Below, one piece after another: positions 19,069 to 27,935 of a stretch of 64,000 bases of DNA. A program made the position numbers and the translations under genes. Numbering within the stretch: the first letter of the stretch is position 1; each line of letters begins with the position of its first letter. Below the pieces are notes generated by a model. It worked only from the letters and a program-made list of their open reading frames with translations, did no database searches and was not told the origin of the DNA. The stretch comes from Methylophaga sp. OBS1 (GTDB lineage Bacteria; Pseudomonadota; Gammaproteobacteria; Nitrosococcales; Methylophagaceae). The DNA lies in contig NZ_JAPDMS010000003.1 in assembly GCF_026319365.1 (NCBI RefSeq), forward strand, positions 310,001 through 374,000, written 5' to 3'.

Positions 19069-19347
19069 TTACTCTACGCCGCGCTTGTCGAGCATTTCTT
19101 CACCTTCACCCATATCATGTGCGGGGTGCTCGGTGCCTTTAGACTCTTTAGCTTCCTCCAGATTTTCTTTGTATTTTTCGCTAACATCTTTATCTTTATT
19201 GTAGTTTTTGGATGTCACTTCTTCACCCATTTCGTGGGCGGGATGCTCTTCGCCTTTGTGGCTATCTTTGTCGTGATGTTCAGCCATTGCTGGTGTCATG
19301 GCAAAAAGCAGTGTAACTAAAAATGTAAGCAAACCTTGCTTAAACAT
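19069..19347 (-). CDS. Small secreted protein with two EHPAH[ED]MGE repeats
   Basis: Ninety-two residues: a signal peptide cleaved at about AMA-22, then a very charged mature chain. EHPAHEMGE (34-42) and EHPAHDMGE (73-81) repeat, and HH occurs just after the signal. The His-x2-His-x-Met pattern suggests binding of copper or a similar metal, but this is inference. It has AGGAGG before the ATG, its own promoter and terminator, and so is clearly an independent gene. I do not recognise a named family. Confidence 0.82.
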   Translation of the reverse strand: MFKQGLLTFLVTLLFAMTPAMAEHHDKDSHKGEEHPAHEMGEEVTSKNYNKDKDVSEKYKENLEEAKESKGTEHPAHDMGEGEEMLDKRGVE

Positions 19348-19366
19348 ATGTCCTCCTTTGTTTGAT

Positions 19367-19383
19367 TACTCAAACATTGAGTA
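19367..19383 (-). promoter_or_regulatory. 17-base interrupted palindrome in the leader of the 92-residue ORF
   Basis: TACTCAA-ACA-TTGAGTA is a perfect 7-bp dyad between the proposed transcription start and the Shine-Dalgarno. It could be an operator or a leader hairpin. Confidence 0.5.
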
Positions 19384-19424
19384 AGAAACTGATCAAAAAA
19401 ACATTTTTAACCAGTTGCGGTTAC

Positions 19425-19453
19425 ACCATAACCAATATCCGCCAGCGGATCAA
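19425..19453 (-). promoter_or_regulatory. Promoter of the 92-residue secreted protein gene
   Basis: On the minus strand TTGATC and TATGGT are 17 bases apart, in an AT-rich region. The start point would be near 19418, giving a leader of about 70 bases that includes the palindrome. Confidence 0.5.
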
Positions 19454-19568
19454 ATCAGAAAAAATAAAACATAATCCATATAAATCATTAACTTATATAA
19501 ATATTTAGGCTAAATTCAGCAATATCCCTAGGCCGGTCACGAGGATCTTCCTGCAGGAGAGCTGAGCC

Positions 19569-21269
19569 TTACTGAATCGCCTGTTTCAGCTTTGTTTGAT
19601 GCAGTTGCTCATCCGCCACCGCACGGTTAACCCCATTGATCAGCGCTTTGAGGGCAGCGGTCGTGATGTTTTTATCCTGGCCGACCCCAAAAAGGGTTGC
19701 TCTGTCACCGACTTTGACTTCGACATAACTCACCGCGGCCGCATCAGAACCAGCGCTCATGCCGTGTTCATGATAATCCGCTACCGTCACTGTCTCCCCC
19801 AGGTGCTCGCTGATAGCTTTCGCAGCAGCGTCCAATGGGCCATTACCACGCCCGGCCAGTTCAATTCGATTTGCACCATGGCTTAAAACCATTTTGGTCA
19901 CAACATCGCTGGTCTGCTCATCAATCACATGACTGCTCATGTAGCGGTAAGGTGACTCAACCTCTAAGTAGGATGCTTGAAACAGATTGACGATACTGGC
20001 GGTATCCACTTCTTTACTGGTTTCATCACTGACCTTTTGCACGATACGACTGAACTCAATTTGCAGACGACGTGGTAATTCAAAGCCGGCCGCGTTCTGC
20101 AAGAGGAAGCTGACCCCACCTTTGCCGGACTGACTGTTGACTCGGACCACGGCGTCGTAACTTCGGTTTAAGTCAGCCGGATCAATCGGCAAATAGGGCA
20201 CCTGCCAGTAATTACCCTCTGTCTGCACCGCAAAGCCTTTTTTGATCGCATCCTGATGCGAACCGGAGAACGCAGTGAAGACGAGTTCACCGGCATAAGG
20301 ATGACGCGGATGCACCGGTAACTGCGTGGTTTCTTCGTACATCTGACGGATCTGATCAATCTGGCTGAAATCCAGGCCTGGCTCAATCCCCTGCGAATAC
20401 AGATTCAATGCCAGCGTGACCAGATCCACATTGCCGGTGCGTTCGCCGTTACCGAACAGACAGCCCTCCACCCGGTCAGCCCCCGCCATGACGGCCAGTT
20501 CCGCGGCCGCAACGGCCGTACCCCGGTCATTGTGAGGATGGACGCTGAGAATGATACTGTCACGATTGTTCAAATTGCGGTGCATCCATTCAATCTGATC
20601 GGCATAGGTATTGGGCGTCGACATTTCAACTGTGGCTGGCAGATTAAGGATAATTTTGTTATCAGGCGTCGGCTGCCAGATAGCCGTCACCGCATCACAC
20701 ACTTCTTTGGCAAATTCGATTTCGGTGCTGGAAAACACCTCCGGTGAGTACTGATAGACCCACTCGGTCTCCGGCTGTTTGCTGGTCATCTCTTTAACCC
20801 AACGGGTGCCCTGCTCGGCAATCGCTTTGACGCCGGCTTTATCGGTACGATAGACAACCTCACGGAACGTCGGTGAAATCGGATTATACATATGCAGAAT
20901 CGCCCGTTTTGCACCTTTCAGCGATTCAACGGTACGGGCAATTAAATCTTCGCGCGCCTGGGTCAACACTTCGATAGTGACATCATCCGGGATCCGATTT
21001 TCTTCGATCAGGCGACGGACCACATTAAAGTCGGTTTCAGAGGCAGAGGGAAAGCCGACCTCGATTTCCTTGAAGCCGATACGTACCAGTTCATCGAAAT
21101 AACGCAGCTTGGTCTCCACTGACATCGGGTCTATCAGAGCCTGATTACCATCACGCAGATCGGTGCTCATCCAGATTGGCGGCTGTTCCAGCACCGCATT
21201 GGGCCACTGGCGATCGGTTAATTTGATGGGCTCAAAGCGGCGGTACTTCTGAGCTGGGTTGGTAATCAT
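19569..21269 (-). CDS. leuA: 2-isopropylmalate synthase, long (LeuA type 2) form
   Basis: First committed step of leucine synthesis: acetyl-CoA plus 2-oxoisovalerate. Catalytic motifs are [15 protein letters not shown] near residue 35 and [15 protein letters not shown] near 245; the C-terminal regulatory domain (LeuA dimer) ends the 566-residue chain. Length and start ([17 protein letters not shown]) fit the Pseudomonas/actinobacterial type rather than the 523-residue E. coli type. It is divergent from an Lrp-type regulator; leuBCD are not in the window. Confidence 0.95.
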   Translation of the reverse strand: MITNPAQKYRRFEPIKLTDRQWPNAVLEQPPIWMSTDLRDGNQALIDPMSVETKLRYFDELVRIGFKEIEVGFPSASETDFNVVRRLIEENRIPDDVTIEVLTQAREDLIARTVESLKGAKRAILHMYNPISPTFREVVYRTDKAGVKAIAEQGTRWVKEMTSKQPETEWVYQYSPEVFSSTEIEFAKEVCDAVTAIWQPTPDNKIILNLPATVEMSTPNTYADQIEWMHRNLNNRDSIILSVHPHNDRGTAVAAAELAVMAGADRVEGCLFGNGERTGNVDLVTLALNLYSQGIEPGLDFSQIDQIRQMYEETTQLPVHPRHPYAGELVFTAFSGSHQDAIKKGFAVQTEGNYWQVPYLPIDPADLNRSYDAVVRVNSQSGKGGVSFLLQNAAGFELPRRLQIEFSRIVQKVSDETSKEVDTASIVNLFQASYLEVESPYRYMSSHVIDEQTSDVVTKMVLSHGANRIELAGRGNGPLDAAAKAISEHLGETVTVADYHEHGMSAGSDAAAVSYVEVKVGDRATLFGVGQDKNITTAALKALINGVNRAVADEQLHQTKLKQAIQ

Positions 21270-21370
21270 CTCTGACTCCTGAAAGCATTAAATTCGGTTA
21301 GCTGAAAAACCTTCGCGTTCGTCTGACCTTGCCAGTCGGGTTAACTGGAAGCTTTTGCGAGCCTCGACCA

Positions 21371-21421
21371 TCACTTGTGATGATGTGGGAGCACCCGTGC
21401 CAGCGAGAGCTTATGACTCAT
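21371..21421 (-). CDS. Possible leuA leader peptide
   Basis: A 16-codon frame, MSHKLSLARVLPHHHK, starts about 30 bases after a TATACT -10 and stops inside the first leader hairpin, 100 bases before leuA. It has three Leu and one Val, fewer than in classical leu leaders, and no good Shine-Dalgarno. The HHH run is odd for a leucine gene. It may be chance. Confidence 0.25.
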   Translation of the reverse strand: MSHKLSLARVLPHHHK

Positions 21422-21506
21422 TCGCTACCGGTTTCAGCTATGGATAATAGTATAGAGAGATTGCAGTAGAATTAAATTGCCAATATTGCATTAAAATCAA
21501 AATTTA

Positions 21507-21522
21507 TAGCATTTTATTGCTA
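21507..21522. promoter_or_regulatory. Candidate Lrp/AsnC box
   Basis: TAGCA-TTTTAT-TGCTA is a dyad close to the consensus of Lrp-family sites (YAG...CTR ends with an AT core). It lies 55 bases before the regulator's ATG and about 55 bases from the leuA -10, where it could control both genes. Confidence 0.5.
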
Positions 21523-21577
21523 CAAACATCATTTAAATGGAATAATATTTCTCACTACACTTTATTGGGGATATAAG

Positions 21578-22048
21578 ATGTCAGAAAAACTGGATCGCTA
21601 CGATCAGATGATCCTCGACATCCTGCAAAAAAACGGGCGAATTACCAACCAGGAACTGGCAGAAGCCATCAAACTATCGCCTTCGCCCTGCCTGCGCCGT
21701 GTACGACAGATGGAAGAGGACGGCCTGATAGATGGTTATGTTGCCTTACTGAATGCCAAAAAACTGGGACTCAGTCTGATGGCCTTTATCGGCATCAGCA
21801 TGGACCGACATACGCCGGAACGCTTCGAGAAGCTGGAATCAACTTTGGCTGGCTACTCCGAGGTACTGGAGTGTCATTTGATTACCGGCCAGGATGCCGA
21901 CTACCTGCTGAAAGTCATCGTGCGGGATATGGACGCCTACCAGCATTTTCTGCTCAACAAGCTGACCCGCATCGAGGGTGTGACCGGCGTGCATACCTCT
22001 TTTGTCATGAAATCGCCGATTAACGCCACTGCGTTACCGGTGAATTAA
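21578..22048 (+). CDS. Lrp/AsnC family transcriptional regulator
   Basis: DNA-binding regulator of 156 residues. The N-terminal winged helix (DILQKNGRITNQELAEAIKLSPSPCLRRVRQMEEDGLIDGY) is followed by a RAM/AsnC ligand domain (ECHLITGQDADYLLKVIVRD). Such proteins respond to amino acids, often leucine. Divergence from leuA suggests control of leuA and of itself; that is inference. GGGGA lies before the ATG. It ends 3 bases from the stop of rarD on the other strand. Confidence 0.92.
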   Translation: MSEKLDRYDQMILDILQKNGRITNQELAEAIKLSPSPCLRRVRQMEEDGLIDGYVALLNAKKLGLSLMAFIGISMDRHTPERFEKLESTLAGYSEVLECHLITGQDADYLLKVIVRDMDAYQHFLLNKLTRIEGVTGVHTSFVMKSPINATALPVN

Positions 22049-22051
22049 ATA

Positions 22052-22939
22052 TCACGATGCGGTTTGAGACTGTTTTTGTCTGAGCTGCTGCCAGAGCCCA
22101 GCCACAAATAAAAACAGTGCAATCCAGACCAAGATAAAGGTCACCATCCGCTCTTGCGGGAAATGCTCGTTGAGCACAAACACGCCAATCAGAAACTGGA
22201 TGGTCGGGTTGATATACATAATGAAGCCGACTATTGAGAGATTAATGCGGCTGGTTGCCATCGCAAACAACACCAGCGGCAGCGCGGTTAGAAAGCCTGA
22301 CACTATCAGCAGAGTGGTGGTCGTATTATCCAGGCCAAAGCCCATCTGGCTGTCTGCAGACAGTAGCTGCCAGCCAACAAAGCCCAGAGCCAGTGGCAGC
22401 AACCACAAAGTCTCGATAGTCAGACCATTAAGGCCGTCAATCGGATGCACTTTCCTGACCAGACCATAAAAAGCAAAAGCAAAGGCCAGCACCACGCCAA
22501 CCCAGGGCAAGGCGCCAAAACTCCAGAGTTCCCATAGCACCGCTACCGCTGCTAAAACCCCGGCCCAGGCCTGCAGGGGATGTAAAGCTTCTTTCAGAAT
22601 CAACCGCCCCATCAGCAGACTGACCACCGGCATGATGAAATAACCCAGACTCGCTTCCAGCACCCGGTGTTGACCCACCGCCCAGATATAGACCAGCCAG
22701 TTAACGGCTATCAGCAGTGAAGACACACCGAGCCAGATCAGCGTCTTTTTATCCTGCAGCGCCTTCACCAGTAATCGGCCGCGTTGCAGCATTAATCCCA
22801 GGCTGAAGGTCGCCACCAGCGACCAGATAATCCGGTGCGACAACACCTCTACCGGTGATACATGGTTCAGGTAGCTGAAAAAGAGCGGGAAAATACCCCA
22901 GATGGAATAGGCCAGAACGGCCAGAACAAGACCCTGCAT
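22052..22939 (-). CDS. rarD: RarD-type EamA family transporter
   Basis: Inner-membrane protein of 295 residues with ten predicted helices in two EamA halves. It starts GLVLAVLAYSIWGIFPLFF and carries VEVLSHRIIWSL and YFIMPVVSLLMGRLILKE, typical of RarD. RarD is named from chloramphenicol sensitivity; the true substrate is unknown. It is the last of three minus-strand genes for export or repair proteins, with 31 bases before it. Confidence 0.88.
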   Translation of the reverse strand: MQGLVLAVLAYSIWGIFPLFFSYLNHVSPVEVLSHRIIWSLVATFSLGLMLQRGRLLVKALQDKKTLIWLGVSSLLIAVNWLVYIWAVGQHRVLEASLGYFIMPVVSLLMGRLILKEALHPLQAWAGVLAAVAVLWELWSFGALPWVGVVLAFAFAFYGLVRKVHPIDGLNGLTIETLWLLPLALGFVGWQLLSADSQMGFGLDNTTTTLLIVSGFLTALPLVLFAMATSRINLSIVGFIMYINPTIQFLIGVFVLNEHFPQERMVTFILVWIALFLFVAGLWQQLRQKQSQTAS

Positions 22940-22970
22940 ATGATGCTCAGTAATTTAAAGGCGTATGTTA

Positions 22971-23306
22971 TCAATTTTCCGAGCTGTAATCGCGCGCGTA
23001 ACCATCCCACAGCCAGTCTCTGAGCCGGATTTTCTCGCCATGAAAATCGATACCTTCCTGTTGCAGCCTGAGCTTCTGAAGTCGATAACTATCACTGTCA
23101 GGTGGCAGGGCAATTTCACCTTTCGCATTGATAACCCGATGCCAGGGTAATTGGGTATCTGCGGGCAAGTTCCTGAGAATATGCCCTACAGCGCGGGCAT
23201 GGCCGGGGTAGCCGCAAAGACTGGCTATCTGCCCATAGGTCGCGACTTGACCTAACGGAATAGTGGCGATGGTCTGCCACACCATTTCTCTAAGCTGCTG
23301 ATCCAT
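22971..23306 (-). CDS. Alkyltransferase-like protein (ATL)
   Basis: Non-catalytic relative of O6-alkylguanine-DNA alkyltransferase, 111 residues. It has the helix-turn-helix and the active-site loop, but the PCHRV motif reads PWHRV (Trp55 in place of the acceptor Cys), as in eATL of E. coli and Atl1 of yeast. ATLs bind alkylated guanine and pass it to nucleotide excision repair. The ATG at 23306 gives the normal short length. Confidence 0.93.
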   Translation of the reverse strand: MDQQLREMVWQTIATIPLGQVATYGQIASLCGYPGHARAVGHILRNLPADTQLPWHRVINAKGEIALPPDSDSYRLQKLRLQQEGIDFHGEKIRLRDWLWDGYARDYSSEN

Positions 23307-23341
23307 TTTTACTCATTTTGCTTCCTCAGGACATATCGCGA

Positions 23342-23968
23342 TCAGACGAAACTGGCCAGAAGTAAGTGCAGCGCCAAAGCCACAAACACCACTGCCGCGA
23401 GTTTATTTAACCTACGCTGTATTGCCGGTGAACGACGGAACAGGGTTTCCAGACTGCCAGCCATGACTGCCATAGCGCCAAATACAAGAAGAGTAGCGAG
23501 GATAAACAAACTACCGAGCAAGACTATCTCTTGCGTCACAGAACGAGACTCAGCCGGCAGAAACTGGGGCAGAAAAGCCAGGAAAAACAGTGATACCTTC
23601 GGGTTGGTGATATTCATGATAATCCCACGGCGATAAGACCAGAGAAAGCGGTATCTGTGTGCCTGGAACTGATCCAGTGCCAGCGTTTCAGCAGTGAGCG
23701 CCTGCCAGGCAAGATAAAGCAGATACATCGCACCGACTGTTTTGAGCACAGTCAAAGCCCAGACTGAACTCTGCAAAATCGCGGCAATACCCAATGCCAC
23801 GATAGCGGTGTGAACCAGCAGGCCCGTGCATAGTCCGAGTACGACCGCCACCCCGGCCTGTTTCCCGTGGGTCAGGGAGTGCGTCATTACAAACAGGTTA
23901 TCCGGTCCGGGCGATAAAGCCAGCAGCACCGAGGTGATAAAAAACCCCATCAAGGTCTCAAAGCCCAT
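23342..23968 (-). CDS. LysE/RhtB family amino-acid exporter
   Basis: Inner-membrane exporter of 208 residues with about six helices. The family start LALSPGPDNLFVMTHSLTHGKQAGVAVVLG and FFLAFLPQF are clear. The substrate (homoserine, threonine or another amino acid) cannot be told. It is the first gene of the LysE-ATL-RarD group; gaps are about 35 bases. Confidence 0.9.
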   Translation of the reverse strand: MGFETLMGFFITSVLLALSPGPDNLFVMTHSLTHGKQAGVAVVLGLCTGLLVHTAIVALGIAAILQSSVWALTVLKTVGAMYLLYLAWQALTAETLALDQFQAHRYRFLWSYRRGIIMNITNPKVSLFFLAFLPQFLPAESRSVTQEIVLLGSLFILATLLVFGAMAVMAGSLETLFRRSPAIQRRLNKLAAVVFVALALHLLLASFV

Positions 23969-24053
23969 CTTTCCCCCTGTGACATTCTGGCGACATGTTC
24001 AAAACGTTGAATATGCTGCATGATAATCGCTGATTCTCTCACTTTATAAGCGA

Positions 24054-25778
24054 ATGACATACACACTAAGCATTTCTGTTGGTCAACATAGTTCAGCTGG
24101 TATTAAAGCCATTAACCAGGATCGCTGTGGTGTCTTTGTACCAGGGGGCGATGAGACCATCACCCGTGGCATTGTGGCTGCCGTGGCGGACGGCATCAGC
24201 AGCAGTGAGGTCAGTCAGGAAGCCAGCAGTACGGTTATCGCGAGTCTGCTTGAAGACTATTACGCCACGCCGGAATCCTGGACCGTGCAAACCGCCGGTG
24301 AACGCGTGCTACAGTCGATCAATGCCTGGCTTTATGGGCGTAGTCGCAACAGTGAATACCGTTACGATAGCGATAAAGGTTACATCTGTACCCTGAGCGC
24401 AATCATCATTAAAGGTCATACCGCGCATCTGTTTCATGTCGGCGATAGCCGTATTTATCATTTAAACAATGCCCATTGCCGACAGCTCACCACCGATCAT
24501 ATCCAGAATGATGCCGAAACCGGCCCTATGCTGTCACGGGCAATGGGGTTGGACCCTCACCTGGTTTTTGATTACCAGAGCGTCGCCGCCAACGCGGGTG
24601 ATATTTTTATGCTGGCAACAGATGGTGTGTATGACTTTATCAGCGAGCGTCAAATCCGCGAGGCTGTCCACCACTACAAAGACGACTTGCAACAGGCCGC
24701 CGAAAGCCTGGTCGAACTGGCGCTGAAAGCCGGTAGTGAGGACAACCTGACGATTCAGCTTATTCGAATCGATAGCGTCATCACAGCAGATGATCAGGGG
24801 CTTTTGAATGAGGCGACCACGTTGCCGCCACCGCCTACATTGGCACCGGGAATGTTATTTGAGGGCTATGAGATTCTGCGTGAGCTTTATGTCAGCAGCC
24901 GCAGCCATGTATTCCTGGCAAAACATAAAGACACTGGCAAACTGGTGGCATTGAAGACACTCTCAACCGATCTGGAAGAAGATCCCGATGCCATAGAGCG
25001 CTTCCTGATGGAAGACTGGATCGCAAAACGGCTGGATAATGTGCATTGCCTCAAGGCCTTTGACAGTCGGCGTGGGCGGCAGTCGCTATATACCGTCACC
25101 GAATATATTGAAGGCCAGACCCTGAAACAATGGCAGGAAGATCATCCCGCGCCCGCGCTGGATGAGGTAAGACGAATAGTCGAGCAAATCGGCAAGGGGC
25201 TACAGGCCATGCATCGTAAAGAGATGATTCATCAGGATATCCGGCCCGATAACATTCTGATTGATCAAAGCGGCACGGTAAAAATTATTGATTTTGGTTC
25301 AACACGCATTGCAGGACTGGCCGAACTCGGCGCCGAAAGCGAACTGATTCTGGGTACCGCCCAGTTCACAGCCCCCGAGTACTTTCTGGGCCAGGCCGGC
25401 ACAGCACAGTCCGATATTTTTTCTCTGGGCGTGTTGACCTATCACCTGCTTTCCGGCGAATTGCCCTATGGTACGCGGGTGTCACGCGCCTTTAATGAAG
25501 CAGCGCAGAGAAAACTCAACTACCGTTCGCTGCTGCAATCGGATCGCAGTGTGCCTTTCTGGGTCGATGACACCCTACGAAAAGCGGTGCAGATTCAACC
25601 GCATAAACGTTACCAGGAAGTCGCCGAATTTATTTATGACCTGAACCACCCCAACAAAGCCTTTGTAAACAAAGCCCGTCCACCACTGATGGAGCGCAAT
25701 CCGGTGTTATTCTGGCAATGCATCTCTTTAGGTTTATTGCTGACCCTGCTGTATCAGAACCTGCCTGTCTTTAGCTGA
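24054..25778 (+). CDS. Fused PP2C phosphatase and Ser/Thr protein kinase, membrane-tethered
   Basis: A 574-residue two-way signalling enzyme. Residues 1-240 are a PP2C-type phosphatase: NQDRCG (Asp23), AVADGIS (Asp46), FHVGDSRIYHL, LATDGVYDF, GSEDNLT. Residues about 268-545 are a eukaryotic-like kinase: catalytic Lys in VALKTL (about 300), HQDIRPDNIL in place of HRD, DFG near 411, and APEYFLGQ. A single helix near the C-terminus anchors it. In other bacteria this fusion lies beside nitrate-assimilation genes; none are here. Confidence 0.92.
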   Translation: MTYTLSISVGQHSSAGIKAINQDRCGVFVPGGDETITRGIVAAVADGISSSEVSQEASSTVIASLLEDYYATPESWTVQTAGERVLQSINAWLYGRSRNSEYRYDSDKGYICTLSAIIIKGHTAHLFHVGDSRIYHLNNAHCRQLTTDHIQNDAETGPMLSRAMGLDPHLVFDYQSVAANAGDIFMLATDGVYDFISERQIREAVHHYKDDLQQAAESLVELALKAGSEDNLTIQLIRIDSVITADDQGLLNEATTLPPPPTLAPGMLFEGYEILRELYVSSRSHVFLAKHKDTGKLVALKTLSTDLEEDPDAIERFLMEDWIAKRLDNVHCLKAFDSRRGRQSLYTVTEYIEGQTLKQWQEDHPAPALDEVRRIVEQIGKGLQAMHRKEMIHQDIRPDNILIDQSGTVKIIDFGSTRIAGLAELGAESELILGTAQFTAPEYFLGQAGTAQSDIFSLGVLTYHLLSGELPYGTRVSRAFNEAAQRKLNYRSLLQSDRSVPFWVDDTLRKAVQIQPHKRYQEVAEFIYDLNHPNKAFVNKARPPLMERNPVLFWQCISLGLLLTLLYQNLPVFS

Positions 25779-25871
25779 CCATTTGCCTGTTGATTAATCA
25801 AATGGCTTTCATTGCAGTAAGTCAGCGCTGATTTGTGTCAGCTTAATATCAGACAAGCATGGAGCCAGATT

Positions 25872-26894
25872 ATGTTGATGCCGTTTTTTTCGCCGATATC
25901 AGGCATAGGCCTGTTCTTCACCATCCTGCTCGCAGTCAGTCCAGTGCAGGCAATGCCCTCATCTCAACAACTTCCCGGCCTGCTGGAATTCAAGGAGTGG
26001 ACGGTGCCATGGGAAGACTCGCGACCGCGTGACCCTTATGTCGCCCCTGACGGAACAGTCTGGTTTGTGGGTCAGGTCGGCAACTATGTTGCCCGCCTGC
26101 AACCGGATACCGGCAACATGAAAAAGTTTGATATTCCCGGCGCCGGACCTCACACCGTGGTAGTGAGTAATAAGGGCATTCCCTGGTACGCCGGCAACAA
26201 AGACAAGCATATCGGCAGAATGAACCCTGACAATGGAAAAGTCACACGGTTTCCGATGCCCGAAGGCATCAAGGATCCCCACACCATGGGCTGGACCTCA
26301 GACGGCAAGCTCTGGTTTACCGCACAATGGTCAAACTACATCGCTAAGCTCGATACCGTTACCGGGGATGTCGAAAAAATTGCTTTACCCAGAGAGAACA
26401 TGCGCCCCTATGGCCTGGTGGTAGGGCCGGATGACCGGCCATGGATTGCTTTCATGGGTGAAAATGCCATTGGCACCGTCAATCCACGGACTATGACGCT
26501 GGAAGTGATAAAGACCGCCAGCAAAGATAGTCTGATTCGCCGTATCGGCATGACTTCGGATGGCCGGATCTGGTGGGGCGATAATGCGATGGGGCATCTC
26601 GGTGTCTATAACCCGAACACCCAGTCGATGCAGGAATGGTCGACGCCCGGGGGCGAATCAGCCGGCATTTATGCCCTGACTGTCGATGACAAGGACAGAG
26701 TCTGGTACGTGGAAACCGGCTTCCAGCCGAATCGTTTTGTCGGTTTTGATACGAAAACCGAATCTTTTATTTCGATTGATGCCGTGCCGTCAGGCGGTAT
26801 AACGATTCGCCACATGGTGTTTGACAGTGCGTCCGGCGCCATCTGGTTTGCCACTGACGCCAACACTGTAGGCAGAGCCAAAGTACCGGACTAG
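25872..26894 (+). CDS. Secreted virginiamycin B lyase-like beta-propeller protein
   Basis: A 340-residue exported protein of the streptogramin lyase (Vgb-like) family. A signal peptide ending near VQA is followed by repeated blades with W-F/Y patterns (DGTVWFVGQVGNYV, DGKLWFTAQWSNYI, DGRIWWGDNAMGHL). True Vgb opens streptogramin B rings; most homologues have no known substrate and resistance should not be assumed. The ATG at 25872 has GGAG 7 bases upstream; the frame is open back to 25833 but would bury the signal peptide. Confidence 0.85.
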   Translation: MLMPFFSPISGIGLFFTILLAVSPVQAMPSSQQLPGLLEFKEWTVPWEDSRPRDPYVAPDGTVWFVGQVGNYVARLQPDTGNMKKFDIPGAGPHTVVVSNKGIPWYAGNKDKHIGRMNPDNGKVTRFPMPEGIKDPHTMGWTSDGKLWFTAQWSNYIAKLDTVTGDVEKIALPRENMRPYGLVVGPDDRPWIAFMGENAIGTVNPRTMTLEVIKTASKDSLIRRIGMTSDGRIWWGDNAMGHLGVYNPNTQSMQEWSTPGGESAGIYALTVDDKDRVWYVETGFQPNRFVGFDTKTESFISIDAVPSGGITIRHMVFDSASGAIWFATDANTVGRAKVPD

Positions 26895-26935
26895 CGCCGG
26901 CACCCGGGTGTCCTGGGTAAAAAGCTCAGAGAGAC

Positions 26936-27373
26936 CTACTTTTTCTGGCAGCTGATCTGGAAACCATCAGCGACGCGCTGAAAATGAAAAGATTTGTCGC
27001 TGTTCATTTTGTCATAGCTCAAGTCGTCACCAGACAGGGCCAGATTGGTATAGGTGGTGATTTCCTGTGCCGGCTTTTTACCGTTCATATCCTCGATAGA
27101 ACTGGCGGTTTCTATTAATTTACCGTCTTCGACCTGCCAGACACCGATTTCTTTCTGTACCCAGGAGAAGTTCTCACCCTCGCAGACCAGAAACAGCGCG
27201 GCATACCCCTGATCCTGCATCCGTCTGGTCAACCATTTCAGTGTCTCTCCCTCTTCCTGTTTTTCGCTGTACCAGGTACCAATCAACGCGTCATTGGCCG
27301 GCGCAGCCTGGGCGGGTAGAGACACTGAAATAACCCCCAGCATAGCGGGCAAAAAAATTCGGAACAGGTTCAT
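26936..27373 (-). CDS. Secreted protein of unknown function
   Basis: A 145-residue protein with a clear signal peptide (cleavage after AQA, about residue 23). The mature part has two or three Cys (VCEGENF, ISCQKK) and a GTWYSEKQ...WVQKEIGVWQVEDGKLIET pattern that resembles small lipocalin-like or lysozyme-inhibitor-like beta barrels, but I recognise no family. It is convergent with the beta-propeller gene, 41 bases away. Confidence 0.72.
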   Translation of the reverse strand: MNLFRIFLPAMLGVISVSLPAQAAPANDALIGTWYSEKQEEGETLKWLTRRMQDQGYAALFLVCEGENFSWVQKEIGVWQVEDGKLIETASSIEDMNGKKPAQEITTYTNLALSGDDLSYDKMNSDKSFHFQRVADGFQISCQKK

Positions 27374-27935
27374 GGTTTACCTCATTATTCGAGTTGAAAT
27401 TTCATGCTGACGCGTCACCCTTCCGGATGCACACAGTGCAGCTCACCCTATGCTGATTTAAAGGGGCTCACAAGCGTTCATAGTCATAGTCAGGAAAGAT
27501 TCCCAGCCTGCTGGATTTTCCGCAAATGTCGTGGTTTCGTCGCCAATAAAATCAGACCGTTGAAAATATTTGTATCGACCGAGATACGCCTCTGACTATT
27601 TACCTAACCGACCTGTCGCGGTCAGGTATTTCGGGTATGAAAATGGAGCGTGGCGGGTCCGGGAAAAGACCGGCTTAACAGAAAAAACTTTGGGGGAGTG
27701 ATAGTTGGCTGCGCAGGGCTAATCAATCAGCGCAAACCAATGACTCAGATGCGGTGCTGACGATTAAAAACAGGAGGGACTTGTCATATTAACACTAAAT
27801 ACCGACTTGGGTAGCTGCAGCCGCTCAGACTGTTTACGCCACCAAAGCACTGAGGATAATTGCCCTTTGCAAGGCTGAGTTCTTTGATCATAATCAGGAC
27901 AGGCCCCACCTAATCAACAAGAGGACTTCTTGCAG
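27374..27935. other. Intergenic region upstream of phoH
   Basis: About 560 bases. The 63-codon frame at 27404-27595 has no ribosome binding site and looks random. Visible signals are a TGACGCGTCA palindrome (27408-27417), a small dyad ACCTG/CAGGT near 27612-27628, and a promoter before phoH. Otherwise I see nothing. Confidence 0.5.
27867..27894 (+). promoter_or_regulatory. Promoter of phoH
   Basis: TTGCAA and CATAAT are separated by 16 bases; transcription would start near 27901, about 35 bases before the ATG. Confidence 0.5.

Larger units (their letters stand above)
21270..21577. other. leuA-lrp divergent control region
   Basis: About 310 bases. Towards leuA the minus strand holds a possible -10 (TATACT, 21454 to 21449), a possible leader peptide, and hairpins at 21369-21382 (CATCAC-TT-GTGATG) and 21332-21348 (CCAGT/ACTGG). 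Towards the regulator lies an AT-rich stretch with an AsnC/Lrp-type dyad. No classical terminator with T run is clear, so attenuation is only a hypothesis. Confidence 0.5.

Noticed and set aside
21370..21415. REP-like sequence (TGTGGGAGCACCCGTGCC), with similar TGGGAGC words at 661 and 18228
   Set aside because: The shared word is only about 8 bases and the flanks differ, so there is no support for a repeat family within this window.
25872..26894. Antibiotic resistance gene (virginiamycin B lyase)
   Set aside because: Similarity is to the broad propeller family; the protein is exported and nothing else suggests resistance.
27404..27595. 63-residue plus-strand ORF before phoH
   Set aside because: No Shine-Dalgarno, random-looking composition, and no coupling to neighbours.
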